From Hyphomicrobiales bacterium (GTDB lineage Bacteria > Pseudomonadota > Alphaproteobacteria > Rhizobiales > Rhodobiaceae): a stretch of 64,000 nucleotides of DNA. Under the pieces are notes generated by a model. The model saw only the letters and a program-made list of their open reading frames with translations. It did not search any database and had not been told where the DNA came from. The stretch lies in the NCBI GenBank assembly GCA_002869065.1, contig PKTR01000001.1, positions 363,118-427,117 of the forward strand. Reading direction: 5' to 3'. The translations under genes were made by a program, and so were the position numbers. Within the stretch, counting starts at the first letter, position 1; each line of letters starts with the position of its first letter. Positions 8,693 through 16,658 of the stretch are shown one piece after another.

Positions 8693-9538
8693 GTGACGGA
8701 CGTCTCAGGACGCAATACGGCGGACGGTCGGCTGCGCGATTTGGTGAGCGCTGAAGAGCGAGCGGTCGTACCCGCCCAGCCAAAACGTCAGGCATTGGCC
8801 GAGGATCTCGGCAATAACGCGCTCGGTTTCGTCAACGGCTTGATCAAGCGGACTCTTTCGGCCGGAAAGAAGCGCCGGAAAAAGAGTTATACGGTCACTT
8901 TCGAGGACGTCAGCAAGGTCTTCCGGAACCCTGCGGGAACGAAATGGGTTCTCCGCGATGTCTCGTTCCAGGTGCCGCGCGGTAAAAGCCTCGCCATTCT
9001 CGGCAAGAATGGTGTGGGCAAGTCATCCCTGATGAAGTTGATCGCCGGCGTCATTCCGCCAACGCGCGGCGATATCACCCGCATGGCCCGCATTTCGTGG
9101 CCGCTCGGCATGGCGAGCGGCTTCAGCGCGCCGACCTCGGCGCGGGACAATTGCAATTTCGTTTCCCGCATTTATGGTGCGGACGTGGATGAAGTGACGG
9201 AATTCGTTCGCGAGTTTTCCGAACTCGGCGCATATTTCGATGCGCCCGTGAAATCCTATTCGCCGGGTATGCGCGCGCGTCTCGCGTTCGGGCTCAGCAT
9301 GGCAATCGATTTCGATTGCTACCTGATCGATGAAGCGACCTCGGTCGGCGACAAACGCTTTCGCGAGAAATGCGAGGAAGTTTTTGCGCTGCGCCGCAAG
9401 AAATCCGACGTGATCATGATCTCGCATAATGAGGAGACGCTGCGCGCCTATTGCGATATCGCTGCAGTGCTTAACAATGGAAAGCTTCGGTTCTTCGACG
9501 ATATGGACGAAGCTTTCGCCCTATATAAAAGGCTTTAG
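8693..9538 (+). CDS. kpsT: KpsT/BexA-type capsule polysaccharide export ATPase with N-terminal extension
   Basis: ATPase of an ABC-2 polysaccharide exporter, 281 residues. Walker A is LGKNGVGKSSLMK, the signature is SYSPGMRARLAFGLSM (KpsT-type SPGM), Walker B is CYLIDEATSVGD and the switch His is in MISHNEE. The ATPase core starts at about residue 66 (YTVTFEDVSKVF); before it lies a 65-residue basic, probably disordered segment not usual in KpsT, which is normally about 220 residues. The start is GTG at 8693, the earliest in-frame option; a later start would shorten the extension but there is no ATG before the core. Five bases separate it from the KpsE-like gene. No KpsM permease is adjacent. 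Confidence 0.85.
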   Translation: MTDVSGRNTADGRLRDLVSAEERAVVPAQPKRQALAEDLGNNALGFVNGLIKRTLSAGKKRRKKSYTVTFEDVSKVFRNPAGTKWVLRDVSFQVPRGKSLAILGKNGVGKSSLMKLIAGVIPPTRGDITRMARISWPLGMASGFSAPTSARDNCNFVSRIYGADVDEVTEFVREFSELGAYFDAPVKSYSPGMRARLAFGLSMAIDFDCYLIDEATSVGDKRFREKCEEVFALRRKKSDVIMISHNEETLRAYCDIAAVLNNGKLRFFDDMDEAFALYKRL

Positions 9539-9543
9539 GCAGG

Positions 9544-10779
9544 ATGCTTGAGATCCCCAAAACAGCCGAGAAACTGCGCAATCTGGCGCTCGAGTCCAGC
9601 CGCGGCAAACAGACCGGCGAGGCTGTCGTTTCGCCGCGCAAGGACAAGAAGCGCGGCAAGAACGGACTGCCGAGCCGCAAGAAGGCGCGGCGCAAGCCGC
9701 GGCTGTCGTTCCTGATCTGCGTTGTCGCTCCGGTCGTCGCGACCGTGCTCTATTTCGTTTTGATCGCATCCGACCAATACGCCGCGGAGGCGAAGTTCTC
9801 CATTCGCGGCAGCGAAACCCAGACCTCCGGCGACCTGCTTGGCATGATGACCGGGTTCACCGGGTCTTCTGCGAGTTCGACCGATTCCTATATGGTCGCC
9901 TCGTTCATTGAATCCCGCGAACTCGTTGAAAAGCTCGACAAACAGGTAGACCTTCGAAAGCTCTATAGCCGTCCCGAGGCCGACTACCTCGCGAGCGCGG
10001 ATCCCGATTGGCCGATCGAGAAGCTGGTCGAATATTGGGAGAGCATGGTCCACGTCTACTTCGACACCTATTCGGGTATCACCGAGTTCGAGGTCCGTGC
10101 CTTCACCAAGGAAGATGCCGAACTTATTGCCCGTCACGTACTGGCGATGAGCGAGCGGCTAGTCAACGACATCTCGCTTCGTGAGCGCGACGACGCGGTC
10201 GGTGAGGCGAAGTCGGAGGTCGCGCGTGCCGAGAACCGGCTTCGCATGGCCCGTACCGCCGTTGCCAATTTCCGCGAAACCTCGAAGTCCGTCGATCCGA
10301 CCGCCGTTGCGACCGCCGAGCAGGCGATCGTATCGACGCTCGAGGCCGAGTTGGCCCAACTCCGCACCCAGCTGCGTGCGCTGACGTCTATGGCTGAGGA
10401 TGCGCCGCGCGTCGTCTATCTGAAAACGCAGATCGAGGCGCTGGAGAAGCAGATCGAGCACGAAAAGACCAAGGTCGCGATCAACAGCACCGGCGATGGC
10501 GAGACGTTGACCAAGAAACTGAAAATGTACGAAGACCTGCGCACGGAAGAGGGCTTCGCCGAAAAGGCCTATCTCTCGGCGTTGACGTCGCTCGAACGCG
10601 CCCGCGTCGAAGCTGACCGTCAGCAGCGCTACATCGCTGTCTTCGTCAATCCGAAAGTGCCGGAGTACCCGCTGTATCCCGAGCGGCTTCGCTGGACGTT
10701 GATCATCCTGTTCGGCTGCTTCGTGGTTTGGGGTATCGGTTCGCTGACCGTTGCCGGTGTGCGCGATCACGTCAGTTAG
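9544..10779 (+). CDS. kpsE: KpsE/BexC-type inner-membrane capsule export protein
   Basis: Polysaccharide co-polymerase/export family protein of 411 residues. A basic cytoplasmic N-terminus (residues 1-55, rich in Lys/Arg) leads into a membrane segment (about 57-76), then a long periplasmic part with heptad-rich coiled coils (about 205-330, many Glu/Ala/Arg), and a C-terminal membrane segment (about 380-402) after the proline-rich PKVPEYPLYPERL typical of Wzc/KpsE proteins. In group 2 capsule systems this protein bridges the ABC transporter to the KpsD outer-membrane channel. It follows the KpsT-like gene by five bases, so they are co-transcribed. Confidence 0.87.
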   Translation: MLEIPKTAEKLRNLALESSRGKQTGEAVVSPRKDKKRGKNGLPSRKKARRKPRLSFLICVVAPVVATVLYFVLIASDQYAAEAKFSIRGSETQTSGDLLGMMTGFTGSSASSTDSYMVASFIESRELVEKLDKQVDLRKLYSRPEADYLASADPDWPIEKLVEYWESMVHVYFDTYSGITEFEVRAFTKEDAELIARHVLAMSERLVNDISLRERDDAVGEAKSEVARAENRLRMARTAVANFRETSKSVDPTAVATAEQAIVSTLEAELAQLRTQLRALTSMAEDAPRVVYLKTQIEALEKQIEHEKTKVAINSTGDGETLTKKLKMYEDLRTEEGFAEKAYLSALTSLERARVEADRQQRYIAVFVNPKVPEYPLYPERLRWTLIILFGCFVVWGIGSLTVAGVRDHVS

Positions 10780-10810
10780 TGCGTATTGCCGAACCAAACG
10801 TCCACGCGCA

Positions 10811-10850
10811 CGAAAAGTGAGAACCGGTTTTCGGATAAGAATACGCGTCA
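10811..10850. repeat. Rhizobial-type intergenic palindrome, copy A
   Basis: Core CGAAAAGTGAGAACCGG followed by TTTTCGG forms the hairpin of the common Hyphomicrobiales intergenic repeat, with flank AAGAATACGCGTCAAAACAAG. Two related copies lie at 25644-25689 and 62348-62392. The repeat starts 31 bases after the kpsE-like stop and may act as a transcript-end structure. Confidence 0.75.
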
Positions 10851-11051
10851 AAACAAGCTGCTGGAGCCCATCCAGTGGTCAGCGATCCAAGTTGTGCCCT
10901 GGAGCCCGTGAAGCCCAGGGAGCGCCTTCGGGGCGCAAACCGTTAACCATGTTCCTTCACGCCGTGCTAACGATGGTGCGGCGATGCTGGATCGGGAGTA
11001 ATTTACACGAAAGACACACGTTGCCGGACCGATGGGGTTGATGCGGGCACA

Positions 11052-11078
11052 GCGCGAAACGCGCGAAAGCCGCGAAAC
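11052..11078. repeat. Three tandem 9-base units
   Basis: GCGCGAAAC, GCGCGAAAG and CCGCGAAAC follow each other without gap, differing at two positions. They lie about 235 bases before the kpsD-like start codon. They might be a multi-site operator or simple slippage. Confidence 0.6.
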
Positions 11079-11311
11079 AGGTTTGGACGGTGTCGGATCG
11101 ATGCGCTTGGCACGCCGCTGCGTTGACGAATCGGGGGTGGGGCGCCATCAAGAAGCGCGAAGATGAACATCGCCGTCCGCTCTCATTCGAGCGGGCAGTG
11201 TGGGCATGTGTGGCGAAGCTGCAACGCCGCGGGTTGGCCGGTATCGGCACGATCGACGGGAGTGGCTTTCCTGCGAGCAGGATGGTATGAGCGCGTAAGC
11301 GCAGTGATCAC

Positions 11312-12451
11312 ATGAACATGTTCCGAAAAATCAGCAGTTTCGCCATCCTCGTTGCCGCCCTGACCGGGTGCGCCGCCCTGCCGGGCGAGGGGCCGTCGGC
11401 CATCGATATCAAGGCCGAGGATATTCAGAACCTGCCGACCAAGGATTATGTGGTCGTCGATATCGATGCCAAGGTCGCCAATATCGCCGGTCAGCATAGA
11501 GCCCGTGATTTCGCCGAGCATTTTTCCATCAAATCGACCGGACGCGGCCAGTTGGTCGGTGTCGGCGATGCCCTGGTGGTGAACATCTGGGAAGCCGGCG
11601 AGAACGGCCTGTTCTCGACCGCGCAGGCAAAGCAGACCTCCGTCGAAACGATCGTTGACGAGACCGGGCGGATCTTCATTCCCTATGCGGGGCGGGTGCG
11701 TGCGTCGGGCATTCATGTCGAAACGCTGCGCCAGAACATTGAAAACGCACTGCTCGACAAGGCCGTGCAGCCGCAGGTCCAGGTTCTCATCAAGGGCAAC
11801 CAGAGCAACAGCGCTGTCATCGTCGGTGACGTGAACAATCCGGGCCGCCGCGCGATCTCGATCGCCGGTACCCGCGTGCTCGACTTCATCGCCCAGGCGG
11901 GTGGCTCGAAGTTCCCGACCTACGAGACGATGGTCACCATGAAGCGCGGCAACCGCACCGCCGCGGTTCTGCTCGAAAGCCTGTTCGACTTCCCCGAGAA
12001 CAACGTCTATCTGCGGGCCGAGGACAATCTGCTGCTGTCGCACATGCCGCGCAGCTTCACGATCTTCGGCGCCGTTTCCGAGACCAAGGCGGTCAAGTTC
12101 GAGTCGCGCACGGTCACCATGGCCGAAGCGCTCGCCAAGGCCGGCGGTCTCAACGACAACCGCGCCGATCCGGGCGGCGTGTTCCTGTTCCGCTTCGAGG
12201 ATCTGGAAGTCGCCCGCCAGCTCAATCCCAAGGTCGACGAACTCGGCCAGTCGGGCTATCGGGTGCCTGTGGTCTATCGCCTGAACTTCCGCGAGCCGAA
12301 GGCGTTCTTCATCGCCCGTTACTTCGAGCTGCGTGACAAGGACGTTCTCTACGTCGCCAACCATCCGACGGCCGAACTCGGCAAATTCCTGCGCATCATC
12401 GGTCCGGGTGTCTCGGCCGCGCGTGGCATCAACATCATCGCCAACGACTGA
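11312..12451 (+). CDS. kpsD: KpsD/BexD-type outer-membrane polysaccharide export lipoprotein
   Basis: Outer-membrane auxiliary protein of 379 residues. A lipoprotein signal with lipobox ALTGC (Cys19 or so) is followed by a Poly_export domain (about 65-160; GVGDALVVNIWEAGENGLF, IPYAGRVRASGIHVETL) and SLBB-type soluble ligand-binding domains (VIVGDVNNPGRRAIS; AEALAKAGGLNDNRADPGGVF). Such proteins form the ring through which capsular or exopolysaccharide leaves the periplasm. It is separated from the KpsT/KpsE pair by a 532-base gap but on the same strand and almost certainly in the same machine. Confidence 0.88.
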   Translation: MNMFRKISSFAILVAALTGCAALPGEGPSAIDIKAEDIQNLPTKDYVVVDIDAKVANIAGQHRARDFAEHFSIKSTGRGQLVGVGDALVVNIWEAGENGLFSTAQAKQTSVETIVDETGRIFIPYAGRVRASGIHVETLRQNIENALLDKAVQPQVQVLIKGNQSNSAVIVGDVNNPGRRAISIAGTRVLDFIAQAGGSKFPTYETMVTMKRGNRTAAVLLESLFDFPENNVYLRAEDNLLLSHMPRSFTIFGAVSETKAVKFESRTVTMAEALAKAGGLNDNRADPGGVFLFRFEDLEVARQLNPKVDELGQSGYRVPVVYRLNFREPKAFFIARYFELRDKDVLYVANHPTAELGKFLRIIGPGVSAARGINIIAND

Positions 12452-12616
12452 TAGCGTCGCCCGAATCCTCGGAATCGGAACCGCTCAGTCCGCATCCCAC
12501 GTCGCGTGGAGCTTTCTCCACGCGAGAGTGTTGCGTTGTCATGCGTGAGGGAATTACGCCCTCGGCACGCGCGTCGCTGGTTTGAAACCTGACGGAAACG
12601 GTGTCCTGCAAGACGC

Positions 12617-12661
12617 GTGTGCAATACGCCCCGTGTCCAATACGCCCTTTGTGCAATGCGC
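12617..12661. repeat. Degenerate tandem repeat, about 16-base unit
   Basis: GTGTGCAATACGCCC (12617-12631) and GTGTCCAATACGCCC (12633-12647) differ by one base; a third, more diverged copy reads GTGCAATGCGCGCC from about 12651. The period is 16-18 bases. Confidence 0.6.
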
Positions 12662-12804
12662 GCCGTGTCGGCGCGGAGTGGGGCGGGTGCGAGCGCAAGA
12701 GGTGGCGACGCGGTATCTGGTTCGGCGAGGTGGGTCGAGGTGAGGGCGACTTGCCGGGTCCCGACGCGGCGGGACCGGTTTGAGGTCGATGCCCGCAAGA
12801 AAAC

Positions 12805-12841
12805 AAAACGCCCGGTCGCGCAATGCGGCCGGGCGTTTTTT
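12805..12841. terminator. Bidirectional intrinsic terminator
   Basis: CGCCCGGTCGC - GCAAT - GCGGCCGGGCG forms an 11-bp stem with one G-T pair, followed by TTTTTT on the + strand and preceded by AAAACAAAA, which becomes the T tract on the - strand. It closes the leftward 704-residue gene, whose stop codon is 19 bases away, and can also stop + strand readthrough from the kpsD-like gene. Confidence 0.85.
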
Positions 12842-12859
12842 CGGATGCGTTTTCGCGCC

Positions 12860-14974
12860 TTACTGGTTGGCGCGAACCGACAGGCCGAGCTGCTGCACGA
12901 TGGCCTGCGGCGCGACCGCGGCGAGACCCATGATCTGTGTGATCGGCAGGGGCTGTGCCGGCTTGGCCTCGACGGTGAGGCGATCCGGATCGGCAAGGAA
13001 CGCGCTGACCGCCTGATCGACCATTTCGGCGAGTGCCGGGCTCTGAACCTGCTGAACGCCCTTGCGCATTTCAAGCAGGATCACCTGGCGGGCTTCTTCC
13101 TCGGACATTTCGCCGTCTTCAGCGGCGAGCTCTATGGCCGCCTGAACCATGCGCTCGTTATCGATCTCGAACTTCGCCGAGCGGAAATTGAGCGTGGCAA
13201 GGGCCGCCTGAGCGGCTTCCGGGTTTTCGAAGACGAGCCGGGGCACGCCGCCGAATTCCGCCGTCATCTTGAACATGCCGGCGCCGCGGACGTTCATCGA
13301 GATCGGCCCGACGGTGAGCACCTGCGTTGCCTCATCCCAGCGCAGCCGGATCTCCTCATCGAAAACGACGGTTTTTATGCCCATCCGGTCGAACAGCACC
13401 TGGGCTTCCCGATCTTCGAGAGCGGTGACCGGCGCGCTGAACTCCTCGATGGTCGAGTTGATGACGGTCGGGATCGAGCCGATGTGGTTGGCGAAGGTCA
13501 TCATCGCGCTCTTGAGCGAGATCGATCCGATTTCCGGTGCCGCCACCTTCAGATTGCGGGTCTCGATCTCCGAGATCAGCGGAATGACCGCGAGCACCAT
13601 CGACGGCGGCGGTTCGCGACCGCTGTCCGAATACTCCGCAATTGCCATGATCGCCGCCGCGGTCGGGAACACCAGATCGCGGAACGAGAAGCGGTCGAGC
13701 GAGAACGCTTCGTTCTGCGGCCCCTTCACGTCGACGCCTTCGAGCACGAACTCGCCGATCTTGTCGGACGAGACGTCGCGCATGGCGATGCGCTCGATCC
13801 GTCCGCTGCCCTCGTCCTTCGGCGGGGCAATCACGACGTCGTCGATCGACAGCCGGTCGAAAGCGAACGAACCGAGCATCGCGAGGGCGTATTGCGCGGC
13901 TTCCTGTTCGCTCGGCTCGTCTCCGAGCATGACGCGGTCGACCAGCGAGATGATGTTCATCTTCGGCTGGCGCATCTTGAACCCGGTGCCGCCGTAGCGG
14001 TTGATCCGGGCGCTGCCGCCTTCGAAGCTGACGGTGATGTCGTTCGCCCAGGCTTCGTCAAGAACCGGATAGAGCGTGTCGTCGACCTGCCCGATAGCGT
14101 AACTCTCCGGGTCGAAAAGGCGGACCAGCCGGCCGATATCGTAGTTGCGGTAACCGACCGAGGCGATCTCATAGGTCATTTCAAGAACCGGGGTCGCTGG
14201 CGGCGTTGCCTCCGGCTTTTCCGCCCCATCGGCAGTTTCGTCGTTGCCCATCTGCGGGGCGGGGGCTTTCTGCGGTGCCGGGATCGCCTGATAGGCCTTC
14301 ACGACCGTGCGCCCGGACTGAACACTCTCGATCACGCCGCCCTTCTGGTTGGTGACGATCAGATCATTGTAGACCGTGTGCTGGCGGTTGTTGTCCGGCC
14401 CGACCTGATCGATCTCCAGGCGGGTGATCGCAGCACGTTCGGCCTCAAAGGCTGCCGTCCAGCGCAGATACGGGTAGTAGCGCGAGAACGGTCGCGCCGG
14501 GTCGTCCTGTATCACCGGCAGGCTCGGCCAATACATGCCGTCGGCCTGCCAGCCATCAACCTTGCCGGTCAGCGTGAAATCTTCGAGACCTTCGACGCTC
14601 ATGGTGAAGGTGCTGCCGTCGCCTGTCGCGGCACGCTCGATCTCATAGCCGTCGGTGGTCTTGACCGCACCTTTGACGGTGGCGCTGGGGGCAGTGAAGC
14701 CGACATTGATGGTGAAGCCGCCGGCCTGGCCGAACGACATGGTGATCGGCCATTCGATGGCGATGTCGCTGACGATCGCGACGCCGGTCGCGGGATCGTC
14801 CTCGATGGCGCCATGATCGACACGGGTCGCGCCAAGCGCACGCAGGCCGTCGAAATAGTCCTGCAAGGCGGCAGCCGAGTCGCTGGCGAGTGCGGCGCCC
14901 GGCGACCAGAGCGCAACGGCGAAGCAGATTGAAGCGAACCCGACGGAGGTCCGGGATGGGGCATGCACTCTCAT
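12860..14974 (-). CDS. Large secreted protein of unknown function (paralogue A)
   Basis: I do not recognise a named family. The protein has 704 residues with a Sec signal peptide (MRVHAPSRTSVGFASICFAVALWS..., cleavage near ALAS at about 31). The rest is soluble, with alternating short beta-like stretches and no further membrane segment. From about residue 400 to the end it aligns by eye with the neighbouring protein encoded at 15136-16311: ETRNLKVAAPEIGSISL against EAKNLVIADNEIKRLPI, and the C-terminal PITQIMGLAAVAPQAI against PVAQIVGTAMVAPQTI. A proline/alanine-rich linker (AIPAPQKAPAPQ) lies near residue 235. The ATG is preceded by TTTAGGGAGAC, the same leader as its paralogue, and a terminator follows the gene. 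A periplasmic lipid- or polymer-handling role is only a guess. Confidence 0.8.
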   Translation of the reverse strand: MRVHAPSRTSVGFASICFAVALWSPGAALASDSAAALQDYFDGLRALGATRVDHGAIEDDPATGVAIVSDIAIEWPITMSFGQAGGFTINVGFTAPSATVKGAVKTTDGYEIERAATGDGSTFTMSVEGLEDFTLTGKVDGWQADGMYWPSLPVIQDDPARPFSRYYPYLRWTAAFEAERAAITRLEIDQVGPDNNRQHTVYNDLIVTNQKGGVIESVQSGRTVVKAYQAIPAPQKAPAPQMGNDETADGAEKPEATPPATPVLEMTYEIASVGYRNYDIGRLVRLFDPESYAIGQVDDTLYPVLDEAWANDITVSFEGGSARINRYGGTGFKMRQPKMNIISLVDRVMLGDEPSEQEAAQYALAMLGSFAFDRLSIDDVVIAPPKDEGSGRIERIAMRDVSSDKIGEFVLEGVDVKGPQNEAFSLDRFSFRDLVFPTAAAIMAIAEYSDSGREPPPSMVLAVIPLISEIETRNLKVAAPEIGSISLKSAMMTFANHIGSIPTVINSTIEEFSAPVTALEDREAQVLFDRMGIKTVVFDEEIRLRWDEATQVLTVGPISMNVRGAGMFKMTAEFGGVPRLVFENPEAAQAALATLNFRSAKFEIDNERMVQAAIELAAEDGEMSEEEARQVILLEMRKGVQQVQSPALAEMVDQAVSAFLADPDRLTVEAKPAQPLPITQIMGLAAVAPQAIVQQLGLSVRANQ

Positions 14975-15054
14975 GACGGTCTCCCTAAACAGCCTTTTCG
15001 CAAATCATACACCCGCAGGCGCAATCGGACGAGCCCGGGCTCCAATGAGCAAAC

Positions 15055-15080
15055 GCTGCGCGCCGTTTCCGGCGCGCAGC
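15055..15080. terminator. Perfect 10-bp hairpin between the two secreted paralogues
   Basis: GCTGCGCGCC - GTTTCC - GGCGCGCAGC lies in the 161-base gap after paralogue B and before paralogue A on the reverse strand. There is no T tract, so it may be a transcript-end stabiliser or a weak, Rho-aided terminator. Confidence 0.5.
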
Positions 15081-15135
15081 ATCGCGTGTGCAAATGTGCA
15101 GCGATGCGCTACGGGCGCGCATCCAAGCGACACGG

Positions 15136-16311
15136 TTAGTCGTTTGACAGTTCCACGCCGAGCACGTTCGGGATGGTCTGCGGGGCGACCATCGCGGTGC
15201 CGACGATCTGCGCAACCGGAACCGGTGCCGGCGGGTTGGCCGTTGCGACAATCGCCTTGCGTTCCTTCAGGAACGTGCCGGCAGCGGTCGCGACCTTCTG
15301 CTGGAACTCGGGGTTCTGCAGCGCGGCCAGCATCAGCGGCAGGGCGCCGGCGAGCTGTGCGGCCAGTGCATCGCGATCCGTGCCCATCTGCTTGGCCTGG
15401 GCGTCGAGCGCGCGTTCCACGACCGAGTCGTTGTCGAAGCGCACCGACAGGCCTTCAACGGTGAGGCCCTGCAGCAGACCCATTGCCTTTTCCGGGCTCT
15501 TTTCGTTTTCGAGCGCCTTGAGCTGCGCGATCACGTCCGGGGTGAGGCCGCCGATGCGGGCCATCATCGAGAGCTTGCCGACGTCATCGGCGCTCAGCGT
15601 GAGGTTCTTGATTTCGCCAATGCCGGCGCCGTCGTCCCAGGCGCCATCCATCGTCACCGACAGGTTGACGTTCTCATAGCCGAGCATGCCGAACATCTTC
15701 TGGCCTTCGGCATCGAGCATCTCCTTGGTTAGACCGATGCCGGTGACGTTGAGCATGAAGCTCTTCGGGATATCGCCGACATACTCGCCGATTTCCACGG
15801 TCACGCTCTCGATCGGCAGCCGCTTGATCTCGTTGTCGGCAATGACGAGGTTCTTGGCTTCGGCACGGCTGTATTTCACTTCCGAGCCGAGCGCATCTTC
15901 GCCCGCCGCCTTGATCGCTTCGATCGTCGGGAAGGCGACGTCGTTGGCAACCATGCTGCCCATGGTGACGGTGACGTCGTCGGCGACGATCTTGAGACCT
16001 TCCATGGTCATCTGGTCGGCCTTGATCACGCCGTCGGCGACCATGCCGTCTTCAAAGGCTACGCGCGCGATCGTCATCATGCCGGCTTCGCCATCGGCAG
16101 TGACCTTGGCGGACACGTCGAGGATTTCGGCGTTGCCGCCGCCCGAAACGGATCCAATGGTGACCTCGGTCGCACCCGTTGCTTCCAGATCGGCCATCAG
16201 CGCATCGGCAAGATCGTTGCCCGAGGAGTCGAAGGCATAGGCGGCCGGCGCAAAAGTCAGAAACGTCGTGACGAGAAGCGCCTTTGCGCTGTTCGAGGTA
16301 ATCCGTTGCAT
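15136..16311 (-). CDS. Secreted protein of unknown function (paralogue B)
   Basis: 391-residue protein with a clear signal peptide (MQRITSNSAKALLVTTFLTF..., cleavage near AYA at about 25). No named domain is recognised; the body is rich in Asp/Glu/Ala/Val and predicted as beta strands followed by a helical stretch (about 290-350), ending in VPVAQIVGTAMVAPQTIPNVLG. That end and about 290 residues before it resemble the C-terminal part of the larger protein encoded next to it, so the pair arose by duplication. I chose the ATG at 16311 because AGGGAG precedes it and the signal peptide starts there; an upstream start would put 43 unsuitable residues in front. Confidence 0.82.
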   Translation of the reverse strand: MQRITSNSAKALLVTTFLTFAPAAYAFDSSGNDLADALMADLEATGATEVTIGSVSGGGNAEILDVSAKVTADGEAGMMTIARVAFEDGMVADGVIKADQMTMEGLKIVADDVTVTMGSMVANDVAFPTIEAIKAAGEDALGSEVKYSRAEAKNLVIADNEIKRLPIESVTVEIGEYVGDIPKSFMLNVTGIGLTKEMLDAEGQKMFGMLGYENVNLSVTMDGAWDDGAGIGEIKNLTLSADDVGKLSMMARIGGLTPDVIAQLKALENEKSPEKAMGLLQGLTVEGLSVRFDNDSVVERALDAQAKQMGTDRDALAAQLAGALPLMLAALQNPEFQQKVATAAGTFLKERKAIVATANPPAPVPVAQIVGTAMVAPQTIPNVLGVELSND

Positions 16312-16658
16312 GTGAGTCTCCCTAAAGCTTCGAAATGCCCCGAGGTTCGGCGCCGTTTCGCCTGCCCCCCCGGAAGTGATGATATGCCCGCGGCAAGGCC
16401 GAAAGCAGTCTGCAATATCTCCACGCAGGCGCATCCTCACGGATGAGCACCAGACATGGTGTTGAATGTGTCGGCAGTCAGTACGTCGAACTCTCCGAAT
16501 GCCTACAAGGCGGTGTTACCGATAAATGAGACACATTTGTGTGATGGTGCATCACACAAATGAAGTATTCGAGCTTCCCCACCGCGCGAGGGCGCAGCGA
16601 CGGCGGAAGACCGATCAATTAAAGCCACGCACGCTCAAACGATTGGCGGCGGCGTTGA
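16312..16658. other. Intergenic region between PfkB kinase and paralogue B
   Basis: 347 bases with no supported gene. The leader TTTAGGGAGAC abuts the paralogue B start. The notable element is the perfect 12-bp inverted repeat at 16535-16561, described separately. Confidence 0.5.
16535..16561. promoter_or_regulatory. Perfect 12-bp inverted repeat, possible operator
   Basis: ATTTGTGTGATG - GTG - CATCACACAAAT is fully complementary over 12 bp with a 3-base spacer. It sits about 225 bases upstream of paralogue B and 98 bases beyond the stop of the pfkB-type gene. The symmetric, AT-containing sequence in a GC-rich genome suggests a dimeric repressor site (GntR- or LacI-like size) or a transcript hairpin; there is no T tract. 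Confidence 0.55.

Larger units (their letters stand above)
10780..11311. other. 532-base intergenic region upstream of the kpsD-like gene
   Basis: No convincing coding sequence. It holds, in order, one copy of the rhizobial palindrome (10811-10850), two small hairpins (GCCCTGG...CCAGGG at 10896-10920, and GCGCC-TTCGG-GGCGC at 10922-10936), the run GTTAACCATG near 10942, and three 9-base tandem units at 11052-11078. It separates the KpsD-like gene from its two partners and probably contains its own promoter, but I could not pick out a clear -35/-10 pair. Confidence 0.5.
12452..12859. other. Intergenic region between kpsD-like gene and secreted paralogue
   Basis: 408 bases between two convergent genes. 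It has no supported gene. It contains a cluster of degenerate short repeats (12617-12661), a purine-rich stretch, and at its right end a bidirectional terminator hairpin (12805-12841). Confidence 0.5.

Noticed and set aside
12617-12661. Possible small CRISPR-like array
   Set aside because: The units are adjacent with no spacers, too short, and there are no cas genes.
12617-14932. 771-codon + strand frame antisense to secreted paralogue A
   Set aside because: The reverse-strand protein has a signal peptide, a paralogue and a terminator; the + frame is an Arg/Asp/His-rich shadow.
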